From CAVTJL01 sp963735065 (lineage in GTDB: Bacteria; Pseudomonadota; Alphaproteobacteria; Geminicoccales; Geminicoccaceae), in assembly GCA_963735065.1 (NCBI GenBank), contig CAVTJL010000003.1:1-64000 (forward strand): a stretch of 64,000 nt of DNA, written 5' to 3'. The position numbers were made by a program, and so were the translations under genes. Position 1 is the first letter of the stretch. Each line of letters starts with the position of its first letter. Below, piece by piece: positions 25,925 to 35,629 of the stretch. The notes under the pieces are model-generated. The model saw only the letters and a program-made list of their open reading frames with translations, searched no databases and was not told the origin of the DNA.

Positions 25925-26975
25925 GGAGCACGCCTTCCGGAATGGGGGCGAAGGGAGAGCCGGGGAGGGCGGGCACGCGCTCCGGTGTCCCGGCCGCAGC
26001 CAGGGTCAGCGCGCGCGTCATGATCCGCCGTGCCAGCTCGATCTTGAAGCCGTTGTCGCCGGAGGGCCGTGCCTCCGCCAGCGCGGCCTCTGCCGCAGCG
26101 CGAAAGTGCAGGGCGCTCGGGCTCGTGCCGACCAGCGCCGCCTCCGCTTCCCGCGAGCGCCAGGGCTTCGCCGCGACACCGCCCAGGGCCAGGCGCGCCT
26201 CGGCGACGGTCCCGTCCTCGATGCGTAGGCAGGCGGCGACCGACACCACGGCGAAGGCGTAGGAGGTCCGCTCGCGGACCTTCATGTAGCGGGCATGGGC
26301 GGCGAGCGAGGCGGCTTCGGCCGGCAGGCGGAGGGCCACCACGAGCTCGCCCGGCGCCAGCACGCTCTCATGCTGCGGCGTCTCGCCCGGGAGCAGATGA
26401 AATGCCTCGAGCGGCACCTCGCGCCGGCCGGCCTCTCCCTCGATCTCGACCATCGCGTCCAGCGCGACGAGCGGCACGCAGAAGTCGGACGGGTGGGTGG
26501 CGATGCAGGCGTCGCTCCAGCCCATCACGGCGTGGAGCCGGTTCTCGCCGCCGCGCGCGTCGCAGCCGGCACCGGGCTGCCGCTTGTTGCAGGCGCTCGC
26601 CGGGTCGTAAAAATAGGCGCAGCGCGTGCGCTGCAGGAGATTGCCCCCGACCGTCGCGGCGTTGCGCAGCTGGCCGGAAGCACCGGAGAGCAGCGCCTCG
26701 GCCACCGCCGGGAAGCGGCGGCTGAAGGACGGGTCGTGGGCGAGGTCGGCATTGCGCACATTGGCACCGATGCGCACCCCGCCATCCGGCAGATCCTCGA
26801 TCCGATCGAGGCCGGGAAGGCGGCTCACGTCGACCAGCCGCGCCGGGCTGACGATGCCGCCCTTCATGAGGTCGAGCAGATTGGTGCCGGCCGCCAGATA
26901 GGCGCTGCCGGGAACCACGGCGGCGGCCACGGCGTCCTGCACGGAGGCTGGGCGGACATAGTCGAAGCGGTTCAT
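25917..26975 (-). CDS. molybdenum hydroxylase FAD-binding subunit with extra Cys cluster
   Basis: A 352-residue FAD subunit of the xanthine dehydrogenase/CO dehydrogenase M type. FAD-contact loops are YLAAGTNLLDLM (about 26-37) and ATVGGNLLQRT (about 107-117). A Cys-rich insert follows: RTRCAYF (C119), C129, C138, C157 and C166. This insert matches the pattern in PaoB (YagS), where such cysteines hold an additional 4Fe-4S cluster. Plain xanthine dehydrogenase M subunits lack it, so an aldehyde oxidoreductase of the Pao type is favoured. The ATG overlaps the upstream 2Fe-2S gene stop, and its own stop overlaps the large-subunit gene. Confidence 0.9.
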   Translation of the reverse strand: MNRFDYVRPASVQDAVAAAVVPGSAYLAAGTNLLDLMKGGIVSPARLVDVSRLPGLDRIEDLPDGGVRIGANVRNADLAHDPSFSRRFPAVAEALLSGASGQLRNAATVGGNLLQRTRCAYFYDPASACNKRQPGAGCDARGGENRLHAVMGWSDACIATHPSDFCVPLVALDAMVEIEGEAGRREVPLEAFHLLPGETPQHESVLAPGELVVALRLPAEAASLAAHARYMKVRERTSYAFAVVSVAACLRIEDGTVAEARLALGGVAAKPWRSREAEAALVGTSPSALHFRAAAEAALAEARPSGDNGFKIELARRIMTRALTLAAAGTPERVPALPGSPFAPIPEGVLHG

Positions 26976-27469
26976 GCGGCCTCCGTGTGCCGGGCCTGGT
27001 CCAGCGTCCGTTTCGCCTCAAGGACGGCCTCGGTGATGCCGCGATAGGCGCCGCAGCGGCAGAGATTGCCGCTCATGCCCTCGCGCACCCGCTCGGGATC
27101 GTCCCCGGTCTGGCCCTCCTCGATCAGGCCCACGGCACTCATGATCTGGCCCGGCGTGCAGAACCCGCACTGGAAGGCGTCGTGGGCAATGAAGGCTTCC
27201 TGCACCGGATGGCAGGTCTCGCCTTCTGCAAGGCCCTCGATGGTCAGCACCTCGGCGCCGTCGTGGCTGATCGCCAGCGCCAGGCAGGAGTTGATGCGGC
27301 GTCCGTCGAGGAGGACGGTGCACGCGCCGCACTGGCCCCGATCGCAGCCCTTCTTGGTGCCGGTCAGGTCCAGGCGCTCGCGCAGCAGGTCGAGGAGGGT
27401 GACCCGCGGGTCGTCCAGCTCCACGGTTTGTCGCCGGCCGTTGATGGTGAGCGTGATGGGCAAACTCAT
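26972..27469 (-). CDS. molybdenum hydroxylase 2Fe-2S subunit
   Basis: A 165-residue electron-transfer subunit with two 2Fe-2S clusters. The plant-ferredoxin-type site is GCDRGQCGACTVLLDG plus a later Cys (INSCLAL). The C-terminal helical site is CGFCTPGQIM and GNLCRCGAY. Unlike PaoA/YagT it has no twin-arginine signal peptide ahead of MSLPITLTING, so this complex is expected to be cytoplasmic. It is the first gene of the operon and is divergent from a TetR gene 215 bases away. Confidence 0.93.
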   Translation of the reverse strand: MSLPITLTINGRRQTVELDDPRVTLLDLLRERLDLTGTKKGCDRGQCGACTVLLDGRRINSCLALAISHDGAEVLTIEGLAEGETCHPVQEAFIAHDAFQCGFCTPGQIMSAVGLIEEGQTGDDPERVREGMSGNLCRCGAYRGITEAVLEAKRTLDQARHTEAA

Positions 27470-27683
27470 GCGGCGCTCCGACGAGAATTGTTTCGGTATG
27501 TCCGCCTGCGCGACTATCCTCGGCCCGGGAGCAGCGCGGCCTGAATGCCGACCGGGTTGCGGGATTCAATCGCCAGCACGGCGTCTGCGAGTAGGGGCGG
27601 GGACGTGCGTGACCGCCTTGCCCCCCGCCTTGGCAATCAAAATATGGAGGCTGCCTCCGCTTACAAGGGGCAGGACCTATTGA

Positions 27684-28319
27684 ATGTTGGATCGGCCGGC
27701 CGGAAAGAGACGAAAGCCGCGGGCGGACGCCATCCGCAACCGCGAGCGCGTGCTCGAGGCGGCGAAGGCGGTGTTCTCCCAGGGCGGCCCGGAAGCGAGC
27801 CTCGAGGCCGTGGCGAGGCGCGCCGGGGTCGGCATCGGCACGCTCTATCGGCATTTCCCGACCAGGGAGGCCCTCTACGAGGCGGTCTATCGGCGTGAGG
27901 TGGAGCAGCTGGTCGACCTCGCCCGCGCGCTCGAGGAGCAGGAGGCGAGCCCGGTCGAGGCGCTGCGCCGCTGGATCAGGGCGAATGTGGCGTTCATCGC
28001 GACCAAGAAGGGCATGGCGGCAGCGCTTGCCATCACTGCTCACGGCTCCTCGGACCTTGCAGTCTACTCGCTGGATCGGCTGACCAAAGCCGTGGGCGCG
28101 CTGATGCAGCGCTCCGTGGCGGCGGGAGAGATCCGCGCCGACATCGGCCCGCAGGATCTGCTGCGCGCCCTGTTTGGCATGTGCTACGCGCTGGATCGGC
28201 CAGACTGGCAGGCCAATGTGCTGCGCCTCGCCGATGTGTTTATCGACGGCCTGCGGTATGGAGCCGGCAGTGGCGGTCATGAGACGTCCGCCGACGCAGC
28301 TCGACACCCACGAGCCTGA
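27684..28319 (+). CDS. TetR-family transcriptional regulator
   Basis: A 211-residue regulator. The N-terminal helix-turn-helix (about 15-60) contains LEAVARRAGVGIGTLYRHFPTREALYEAV, split here across the canonical TetR recognition helix, and a helical ligand domain follows. It is divergent from the molybdenum hydroxylase operon and is its likely local repressor. The start ATG 27684 lacks a strong ribosome site. The C-terminus after about residue 195 overlaps sequence upstream of the carboxylase gene but is not itself conserved. Confidence 0.88.
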   Translation: MLDRPAGKRRKPRADAIRNRERVLEAAKAVFSQGGPEASLEAVARRAGVGIGTLYRHFPTREALYEAVYRREVEQLVDLARALEEQEASPVEALRRWIRANVAFIATKKGMAAALAITAHGSSDLAVYSLDRLTKAVGALMQRSVAAGEIRADIGPQDLLRALFGMCYALDRPDWQANVLRLADVFIDGLRYGAGSGGHETSADAARHPRA

Positions 28320-28470
28320 CATCCGGCGCTCGTCCGGGGGCGCCACTGGCCCGGGGTGGGCGCCCATGCTAACCAGCCCGCTACGATCGGCGACAGGAGG
28401 CAGAGCCCGCGCAGGACGAGGCATCGGGCCGGCCTGGCGCGATGCGAGAACGACCAAGCGGGACGGAACG

Positions 28471-30003
<1,533 letters not shown>

Positions 30004-30015
30004 GCGGGCGCCGGG

Positions 30016-30882
30016 CTAGAGCCCCAGGCGGGCGAGCGTGCGCTCGATCGGCGGCAGGTAGCCCGCGCCGAAGAGGGTCGCGTGCACCAGCAGCGGATAG
30101 AGGTTGTAGAGGTCGCGGCGGAGCTTGAGGAAGGCCGGATCGACCGGTGCATGCTCCGAATAGGCCTCGAAGAAGGCGGGGCCGACGCTGGAGAAGAGGG
30201 TCAGGAACGAAAGCTCGGCCTCGGGATGACCCCAATAGAGCGCCGGATCGAGCAGGGCCACGACCCGGCCGGCGCGGCCCAGGATGTTGCCGTGCCACAG
30301 ATCGCCATGCAGCAGGGCCGGGTGGTCCGGCTCGGGCAGATGCTGATCGAGCCGGGGGGCCAGACGGTCGATCCGGGTGCGAAGCTCGTCCGGCAGCTCG
30401 CCGCAGGCGTGGGCCAGATCGGCCATGTGCAAAAGGCGATGCTCGGCAAAGAACGGCACCCATCGCTCGGCCTGCGGGTTCGGCTGGGGCAGGGGGCCGA
30501 TGAGCGTGTCATAGGCGTAGCCGAACGCCGGACGCGGGCGGGCGTGGAGCCCGCCGATCAGGGCGCCCAGCTGGCGCTCGGCCGCGTCGTCGAGACCGCC
30601 GACGTCGTGCTCGACATGCTCGAGGAGCAGGAGATCGTCATCGCTGTAAAGGACCTCCGGCACCGGCAGGCCATCCTCGGCCCGAAGATCGTCCAGCATC
30701 CTGGCCTCGAGGCCGAGCGAGGGCTGGCCCGGGTGGCGGCACTTGGCGACGATCCTTCGGCCATCGGCCAGCTTGACGAGCAGCACCTCGGCGACGCAGC
30801 CGCCCGCCAGCGGGTCCAGCTCGGTCACAGCCGCGCCCAGCGCTGCGGCGATGGTGGCCTCGAGCGTGGTCTCAGCCGGCAT
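30016..30882 (-). CDS. fructosamine/ketosamine-3-kinase family protein
   Basis: A 288-residue kinase of the FN3K family, which phosphorylates sugar-lysine adducts (ribulosamines or erythrulosamines in bacteria) on glycated proteins. It has the aminoglycoside-phosphotransferase-like fold with the lysine in RRIVAKC, the catalytic loop LLHGDLWHGNIL and the metal Asp in VALLDPALYWG. The start at ATG 30882 overlaps the stop of the LMW phosphatase gene; GTG 30894 is an alternative. The pairing with an LMW phosphatase is conserved and indicates protein deglycation. Confidence 0.9.
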   Translation of the reverse strand: MPAETTLEATIAAALGAAVTELDPLAGGCVAEVLLVKLADGRRIVAKCRHPGQPSLGLEARMLDDLRAEDGLPVPEVLYSDDDLLLLEHVEHDVGGLDDAAERQLGALIGGLHARPRPAFGYAYDTLIGPLPQPNPQAERWVPFFAEHRLLHMADLAHACGELPDELRTRIDRLAPRLDQHLPEPDHPALLHGDLWHGNILGRAGRVVALLDPALYWGHPEAELSFLTLFSSVGPAFFEAYSEHAPVDPAFLKLRRDLYNLYPLLVHATLFGAGYLPPIERTLARLGL

Positions 30883-31354
30883 GGGGAGCGGCACCCTGCA
30901 GCAGATCGGTGATCAGCCCGTCCACACCCGCCTCGATGAGGTCGAGGGCGTGCTCGAAGTCGGCGAGGTCGCCCATCCAGGGATCGGGCACGTCGCCGGT
31001 GCCGAGGCCCGGCGCATACTCCATCAGCCGGCGCAGGGTCGCCGCCGAGCCGGACGGGGCGCGGCGGCGCAGGATCAGCTCGTGCTGCCGGGTCATGGCG
31101 AGCATCAGGTCGAAGCGCTCGAAGTCGGCCGGCACGACGCGCCTCGCGCGATGGTCGGGGAGCTCATAGCCGCGGCGCTTGGCGACCAGCGTGGCCCTGC
31201 GGTCGGGTGGCCGGCCGCGCTCCTCGTCGCTGGTGCCGGCGCTGTCGACCTCGACCGCCAGGCCGGCGGCGGCCGCGCGTGCGAAGAGGACACCCTCGGC
31301 CATCGGCGAGCGGCAGATGTTGCCCGTGCAGACGAAGAGGACGCGGGTGAGCAT
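30872..31354 (-). CDS. low-molecular-weight protein-tyrosine-phosphatase family protein
   Basis: A 160-residue phosphatase. The P-loop lies at the N-terminus, VCTGNICRS with nucleophile C9 and R15, and the general acid Asp is in VPDPWMGD. Classical members dephosphorylate tyrosine. Members encoded beside ketosamine kinases are known to act as ribulosamine-5-phosphatases, feeding the kinase in protein deglycation. The frame extends upstream beyond 31354 without family sequence, and ATG 31354 aligns with other family starts. The stop overlaps the kinase gene, so the pair is coupled. Confidence 0.92.
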   Translation of the reverse strand: MLTRVLFVCTGNICRSPMAEGVLFARAAAAGLAVEVDSAGTSDEERGRPPDRRATLVAKRRGYELPDHRARRVVPADFERFDLMLAMTRQHELILRRRAPSGSAATLRRLMEYAPGLGTGDVPDPWMGDLADFEHALDLIEAGVDGLITDLLQGAAPHAG

Positions 31355-31507
31355 GGCCGAGAATCTCCGGCAAGATGGCGATCGTGCTTGCGAGAGGCAT
31401 AGGCAGGCAGGGCCCGCGCAACAAGGCGTGAGGACGAACGGCTCGGCTGGCCGGCTGCCGGCCAGTAGGCTAACTGTTCGCCCAGGGGACCCCTTCGAGG
31501 AGAGATC

Positions 31508-33151
31508 ATGATCGGGCCTCATCGCATGGCGCCGGCGCTGCTGGCCGTGTTCGTCTGGTCCATGGCGTGGGCGCTTCCGGCGCAAGCGCAGGACGAGGCG
31601 GCGATGGCTCTGGAGCACCGCCTCACAACGGCCGAGACCCTCGATCGGGGGGACGACGGAAGGGTTCGCGAAGACCTCGTCGTGACGGAGAGATTCTATG
31701 CCGCGCGTCTCTTCGCGCCGATCTGGACGGGCTCGCCGGCGGCCGAGGCTCGCGGCCGGCTTCTGGCCGACACGCTGATCCACGCCGATCGCGAGGGCCT
31801 CGATCCCGGCGCCTACGGCGCGGCCCAGCTGTCGGCGCTGGCCGGTCGGTCGGATATTGCGGCGGCGACCGATCTCGAGTTTCTCCTCAGCCTCAACCTG
31901 CTGCGTTATGCGGAGGATGTCCGGGTCGGCCGGGTCGAGCCCGACCGCTTCGGCGACGAGGTCCGCCTGACCCGCAAGCGCATCGACAAGCCGGCGCTGC
32001 TTGCTGCCGCCGCGACCACACCGGACATGGCTGCCTGGCTCGCGACGTTGCCGCCCCAGTCCGATCGCTATCGCCGCCTGCGGGATCTCTTGGCGCGATT
32101 GCGGCAGCTGGCATCGCAAGGCGGCTGGACACGGGTACCCGACGACCAGCCGATCAAGCCCGGGGCTGCGCTTCCGGCCGTGACGAAGCTCAGGGCACGG
32201 CTGATCGAGGCGGGTGACCTTGCGCCCACGGCGGCCGTGGGCGAGGCCTATGACGAGACCGTGCAGACGGCGATGCGCCGCTTCCAGACGCGCCACGGCC
32301 TCGATCCGGACGGTGTCGTCGGCAGGAACAGCTTCCTGGAGCTCAACGCGCCCGTGGCGCGCCGCATCCAGCAGGTGATCCTCAATCTCGAGCGGCGGCG
32401 CTACTTCCCGGACGATCTCGGCGACCGCTACGTCTTCGTCAACATCGCCGACTTCGCGCTCAAGGTCGTCGACACAGACCCCACGACGCGCGACGAGAAG
32501 ACGATCTTCGACTCGAAAGTCGTCGTCGGAGCGCCCTACCATCAAACGCCGATCTTCAGCGCCGACATGACCTATGTCGAGGTGAACCCCTACTGGAACG
32601 TGCCGCCCAGCATCGCCGTCAAGGAGATGCTCCCAAAGCTGCGCCGCGATCCCGGCTATCTCGCGAAGAACCACCTCGTCCTGCTGTCCGGCTGGACTGC
32701 CGAGGCGAAGCCCGTCGATCCCCGCTCGATCGACTGGAAGACGGTCACCGCCAAGCGCTTTCCCTGGCGCATCCGGCAGGAGCCGGGCGACGACAACGCG
32801 CTGGGCCACATCAAGTTCATGCTGCCCAACTCGTTCGACGTCTATCTGCACGACACGCCGGCCAAGAGCCTTTTCGACCGCAGCAGCCGCGCCTTCAGCC
32901 ACGGCTGCATCCGCGTGGGCTCGCCTTTCGAGCTGGGTGCTGTCCTGCTGGGCCCCGCCGGCTACACGCAGGCCAAGCTCGAGGCGATCAAGGCGACCGA
33001 CAAGCGCACCATCATCCGCCTCAAGACGCCCGTGCCGGTCTATCTCACCTACCTGACGGCCTGGGTCGACAAGGACGGCACCGTCCAGTACCGGAACGAC
33101 GTCTACGGGCGCGACCTGCTCCTGGCGGCGCTGCTCAGCAAGGCGAGCTAG
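31508..33151 (+). CDS. L,D-transpeptidase with peptidoglycan-binding domain (LdtD/YcbB-like)
   Basis: A 547-residue exported enzyme that makes 3-3 cross-links in peptidoglycan. A signal peptide ends near LPAQAQ (about residue 26). An N-terminal scaffold domain follows, then a PG-binding module (about 235-280, TAMRRFQTRHGLDPDGVVG) and a YkuD catalytic domain (about 300-490). The active site is AFSHGCIRVG with H465 and nucleophile C467. Length and order match the large YcbB-type enzymes rather than the small ErfK type. It begins with ATG 31508 after GAGGAGAG and stands alone as a transcription unit. Confidence 0.92.
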   Translation: MIGPHRMAPALLAVFVWSMAWALPAQAQDEAAMALEHRLTTAETLDRGDDGRVREDLVVTERFYAARLFAPIWTGSPAAEARGRLLADTLIHADREGLDPGAYGAAQLSALAGRSDIAAATDLEFLLSLNLLRYAEDVRVGRVEPDRFGDEVRLTRKRIDKPALLAAAATTPDMAAWLATLPPQSDRYRRLRDLLARLRQLASQGGWTRVPDDQPIKPGAALPAVTKLRARLIEAGDLAPTAAVGEAYDETVQTAMRRFQTRHGLDPDGVVGRNSFLELNAPVARRIQQVILNLERRRYFPDDLGDRYVFVNIADFALKVVDTDPTTRDEKTIFDSKVVVGAPYHQTPIFSADMTYVEVNPYWNVPPSIAVKEMLPKLRRDPGYLAKNHLVLLSGWTAEAKPVDPRSIDWKTVTAKRFPWRIRQEPGDDNALGHIKFMLPNSFDVYLHDTPAKSLFDRSSRAFSHGCIRVGSPFELGAVLLGPAGYTQAKLEAIKATDKRTIIRLKTPVPVYLTYLTAWVDKDGTVQYRNDVYGRDLLLAALLSKAS

Positions 33152-33280
33152 GACCCGTTCTCGGAGCCGCAGGGGATGGCGTAGCGGCTCGCGGGCCCGC
33201 CGCCCGCTGGATCCGGCTTCAGCCGTCCGCCGACTCCGGGTAGGCTGCTTGCGATATCTCACCAGCCGGGGGCACTAGCG

Positions 33281-33679
33281 ATGCTCGAAGGCTCTTGTCT
33301 TTGTGGTGGGGTCCGCTGGCGCTTCGATGGCGTGCCGGACGGGGCGACTGCCTGCAGCTGCACGGCGTGCCGTCGCTACGGCGCGCTCTGGATCTATGGT
33401 CACGAGGGTCTGGACGTCGAGGTCTCCGGCCACACCACAGCCTATACGCGCGGGGCGAACCGCCCGCTGGCGTTCCATTTCTGTCCGAGCTGCGGCTGCG
33501 TGACCCATTGGCGAGGCTTGCGGGTCGACGCGGACGGACGGCGGCGGCTCGCGGTGAACCTGCGCCTCGTCTCCGATCCCGGGCAGGTGGCGTCGATGCC
33601 CATCGACCATTTCGACGGGCTCACGAGCTTCGAGGATCTGCCGCGCGACGGGCGATGCGTCGGCGACATGTGGTTCTAG
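33281..33679 (+). CDS. GFA-family (glutathione-dependent formaldehyde-activating-like) zinc protein
   Basis: A 132-residue zinc-binding protein of the GFA/CENP-V fold. The zinc ligands are visible in three groups: GSCLCGGVRW, CSCTACRRYG and FCPSCGC. Most members have no proven glutathione-formaldehyde activity, so only the fold is asserted. ATG 33281 lies after GGGGGCAC. It is followed after 9 bases by the convergent end of the small membrane-protein gene. Confidence 0.88.
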   Translation: MLEGSCLCGGVRWRFDGVPDGATACSCTACRRYGALWIYGHEGLDVEVSGHTTAYTRGANRPLAFHFCPSCGCVTHWRGLRVDADGRRRLAVNLRLVSDPGQVASMPIDHFDGLTSFEDLPRDGRCVGDMWF

Positions 33680-33688
33680 AGGCGCCCG

Positions 33689-33856
33689 CTAGTGCCAGGC
33701 TAGCCAGCCGACGCCGCCGAGGGTCAGCGGCGGGACGAGGTAGGCCGCGGCAGCGGCGTGGCCGCTTTGGGCGAGCACGACCTCGACGGCGAGGATCACG
33801 GCCACGACCGCGACGTTCCGCGAGTCGCCGAAGAGCGTCTTCATGAAGGCCTTCAT
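33689..33856 (-). CDS. small 55-residue membrane protein
   Basis: A short ORF (MKAFMKTLFGDSRN...) with two hydrophobic segments, about 14-32 and 34-52. Its ATG overlaps the TGA of the upstream COG4280-like gene (ATGA), the usual sign of a coupled subunit. I do not recognise the family. It may be a small accessory subunit of the upstream membrane protein. Confidence 0.65.
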   Translation of the reverse strand: MKAFMKTLFGDSRNVAVVAVILAVEVVLAQSGHAAAAAYLVPPLTLGGVGWLAWH

Positions 33857-34581
33857 GATGCGCTCACCGCGGAGGTGCGGCTGCGGAACAGGCCGGAGAG
33901 AGCCAGGCCGCCCAGCCCATAGAACGCGACCAGGACCAGGAGGCTCCAGTCGCCGAGGGGCCAGACGCCGGGCCCACCCAGCGCCTCGATCGTCCAGAAG
34001 GTGCCGAACGAGACGATCATGGCGCCGACGACGAACTTCACCGCATTCTCGGGCACGCGCTTGAGGGGCGCCCTGATGGCGAGCCCGGCCGCCGTGACGA
34101 CGACGAGCGCCGCCAGCGCCGCGCCGGCGCTGCTCAGCCAGGCGCCGTGGTGCACGCTGAGCGCCACGACGATCAGCCAGACCTCGAGGCCCTCGAGCAG
34201 CACGCCCTTGAAGGCGATGATCCAGGCGGCATGCCGGTCGCCCTTGGCGAGCTGGGCGCGGGTCTCCTGGAACTCCTCCTCCTCGTCGTGAAGCGCCTTG
34301 AGGCCGGCCCGCCGAGCCACCGCTTTGGCGAGCCAGCGCACGCCGAAGAGCAGGAGAAAAATGCCGATGACGAGCTGGAGCCAACTCACAGCCGCGCCGA
34401 GCTGAAGGACGCCGCCGGTCACGATGGTCATCAGCGCCAGCACACCAAGTGCTGCTGCCGCGGCACCGGACGCAGCAGCCCAGCCGATGCTGAGGCTCAC
34501 AGCCAGCACGATGGTGAAAGCCTCGACCCATTCCACCGAGGCGGCGAGGAAGGTCGGGAGAGCGATGGTCCAGTCGAGCAT
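33853..34581 (-). CDS. COG4280-like predicted membrane protein with two ExxE motifs
   Basis: A 242-residue membrane protein with about six or seven helices. The N-terminus has EWVEAFTIV and the middle has LLEGLEVWLIVV. These paired E-x-x-E helices resemble the iron-binding REGLE motifs of FTR1/EfeU permeases, to which this uncharacterised group is probably distantly related. A charged cytoplasmic loop (DEEEEFQETRAQLAKGD) separates the two halves. Transport of a divalent or trivalent cation is an inference from the motifs. It is coupled to a 55-residue membrane protein and divergent from an RpiR-type regulator. Confidence 0.7.
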   Translation of the reverse strand: MLDWTIALPTFLAASVEWVEAFTIVLAVSLSIGWAAASGAAAAALGVLALMTIVTGGVLQLGAAVSWLQLVIGIFLLLFGVRWLAKAVARRAGLKALHDEEEEFQETRAQLAKGDRHAAWIIAFKGVLLEGLEVWLIVVALSVHHGAWLSSAGAALAALVVVTAAGLAIRAPLKRVPENAVKFVVGAMIVSFGTFWTIEALGGPGVWPLGDWSLLVLVAFYGLGGLALSGLFRSRTSAVSAS

Positions 34582-34627
34582 CGTCCGGCTCCTGCCGAAT
34601 CGTTACGGCTTGTCCGATCGGCGCGAT

Positions 34628-34671
34628 GTAGCATACGCTGCGAGAATGTGAAGAAGGTAGTGATATGCTAC
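34628..34671. promoter_or_regulatory. inverted repeat in divergent promoter region
   Basis: GTAGCATA (34628-34635) and TATGCTAC (34664-34671) are perfect 8-bp inverted arms 28 bases apart, in the AT-richest part of the region between the COG4280-like gene and the RpiR-type gene. They could be paired operator half-sites. There is no proof of a binding protein, and the RpiR-type product is the obvious candidate. Confidence 0.35.
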
Positions 34672-34744
34672 GCGAGCGCGAGGAGCGGGAGCAGAGCCTG
34701 ATTTCGGAGGGCGCGACCAGCTCGGCACGCCATGAGCGGACCCG

Positions 34745-35599
34745 TTGGGCGAGCGGCTGCGCCGGCGTGCCCAGTCGCTCTCGCCTGCCGCGCGCCGGGT
34801 CCTCGAGCTCATCGACCGGAACCGCGCTACGGCGCTGGCAAGCTCGGCCGCCGAGCTCGCCGCCATGGCCGGCACCTCCGACGCGACCGTGGTCCGCGCC
34901 GTCCAGGCCCTGGGCTTCTCGGGCCTGCCCGACCTGAAGCAGGCGCTGGCAGCGACGCTCGATGCGCGAGCGACACCGGCCGACGCCATGCGGCATACGC
35001 TGGAGGAGGTGGGCCCGCGCGCCGAGCACGCGGTCGATCTCGTGCTCGAGACGCATCGCGAGGCGATGCGCGCGCTGGAGACGCCGGCGGTGCGTGAGCG
35101 CATCTCGGCCGCCGTGGCGGTGCTCCATGCGGCCGCGCGGATCCTCGTCTTCGGCATCGGCCCGTCGGCCGAGCTCGCCCGCTATACGTCACTCCTGCTC
35201 GCCCGCAGCGGCCGCCAGGCGCGGGCTCTCGACGCGACGGGGATCGCGATGGCCGACCAGCTCCTCGATCTGCGTGCCGGCGATGCGCTCCTCGTCCTGG
35301 CCTATGGCCGGTCCTACCGCGAGGTCGTCGCCGCCTTCGCCGAGGCGTCACGCCTGGGCCTGCCCATCGTCCTCGTCACCGACTCGCTGGAGGAGAGGCT
35401 GAGGCGGCAGGCGAAAGTCGTGATCCCGGTGCAGCGCGGCCGTGCCGAGCGCATAGCGCTGCACGGTGCCACGCTCGTCCTTCTCGAGGCGCTGGTGTTG
35501 GCTCTGGCCGCATCCGACCGCGAGCAGGCGCTTGGGACCCTCGAGCGCCTGAACGGGCTCCGAGCAGCGGTCAGCGGCGCCAGGCTCGATCTCGGGTGA
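34745..35599 (+). CDS. RpiR/MurR-family regulator (HTH + SIS domain)
   Basis: A 284-residue regulator. An N-terminal HTH_6 domain (about 5-75) contains ELAAMAGTSDATVVRAVQALGF, and a C-terminal SIS domain (about 120-250) contains FGIGPSAELARYTSLLLAR and VLAYGRSYREVVA. SIS-type regulators sense sugar phosphates. The annotated start is TTG 34745 without a convincing ribosome site. The ATG at 34732 (MSGP) is one base out of frame, so the true N-terminus may be hidden by a one-base error. Its gene is convergent with the enolase-superfamily gene, which may be its target together with the DapA-like gene. Confidence 0.85.
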   Translation: MGERLRRRAQSLSPAARRVLELIDRNRATALASSAAELAAMAGTSDATVVRAVQALGFSGLPDLKQALAATLDARATPADAMRHTLEEVGPRAEHAVDLVLETHREAMRALETPAVRERISAAVAVLHAAARILVFGIGPSAELARYTSLLLARSGRQARALDATGIAMADQLLDLRAGDALLVLAYGRSYREVVAAFAEASRLGLPIVLVTDSLEERLRRQAKVVIPVQRGRAERIALHGATLVLLEALVLALAASDREQALGTLERLNGLRAAVSGARLDLG

Positions 35600-35629
35600 T
35601 GCGGCCGAGGGCAGCCGCTTGCCCGCGGC

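Noticed and set aside
33165..33197. Short inverted repeat GAGCCGC/GCGGCTC after the L,D-transpeptidase gene
   Set aside because: The stem is only seven bases and such matches are expected by chance at this GC content.
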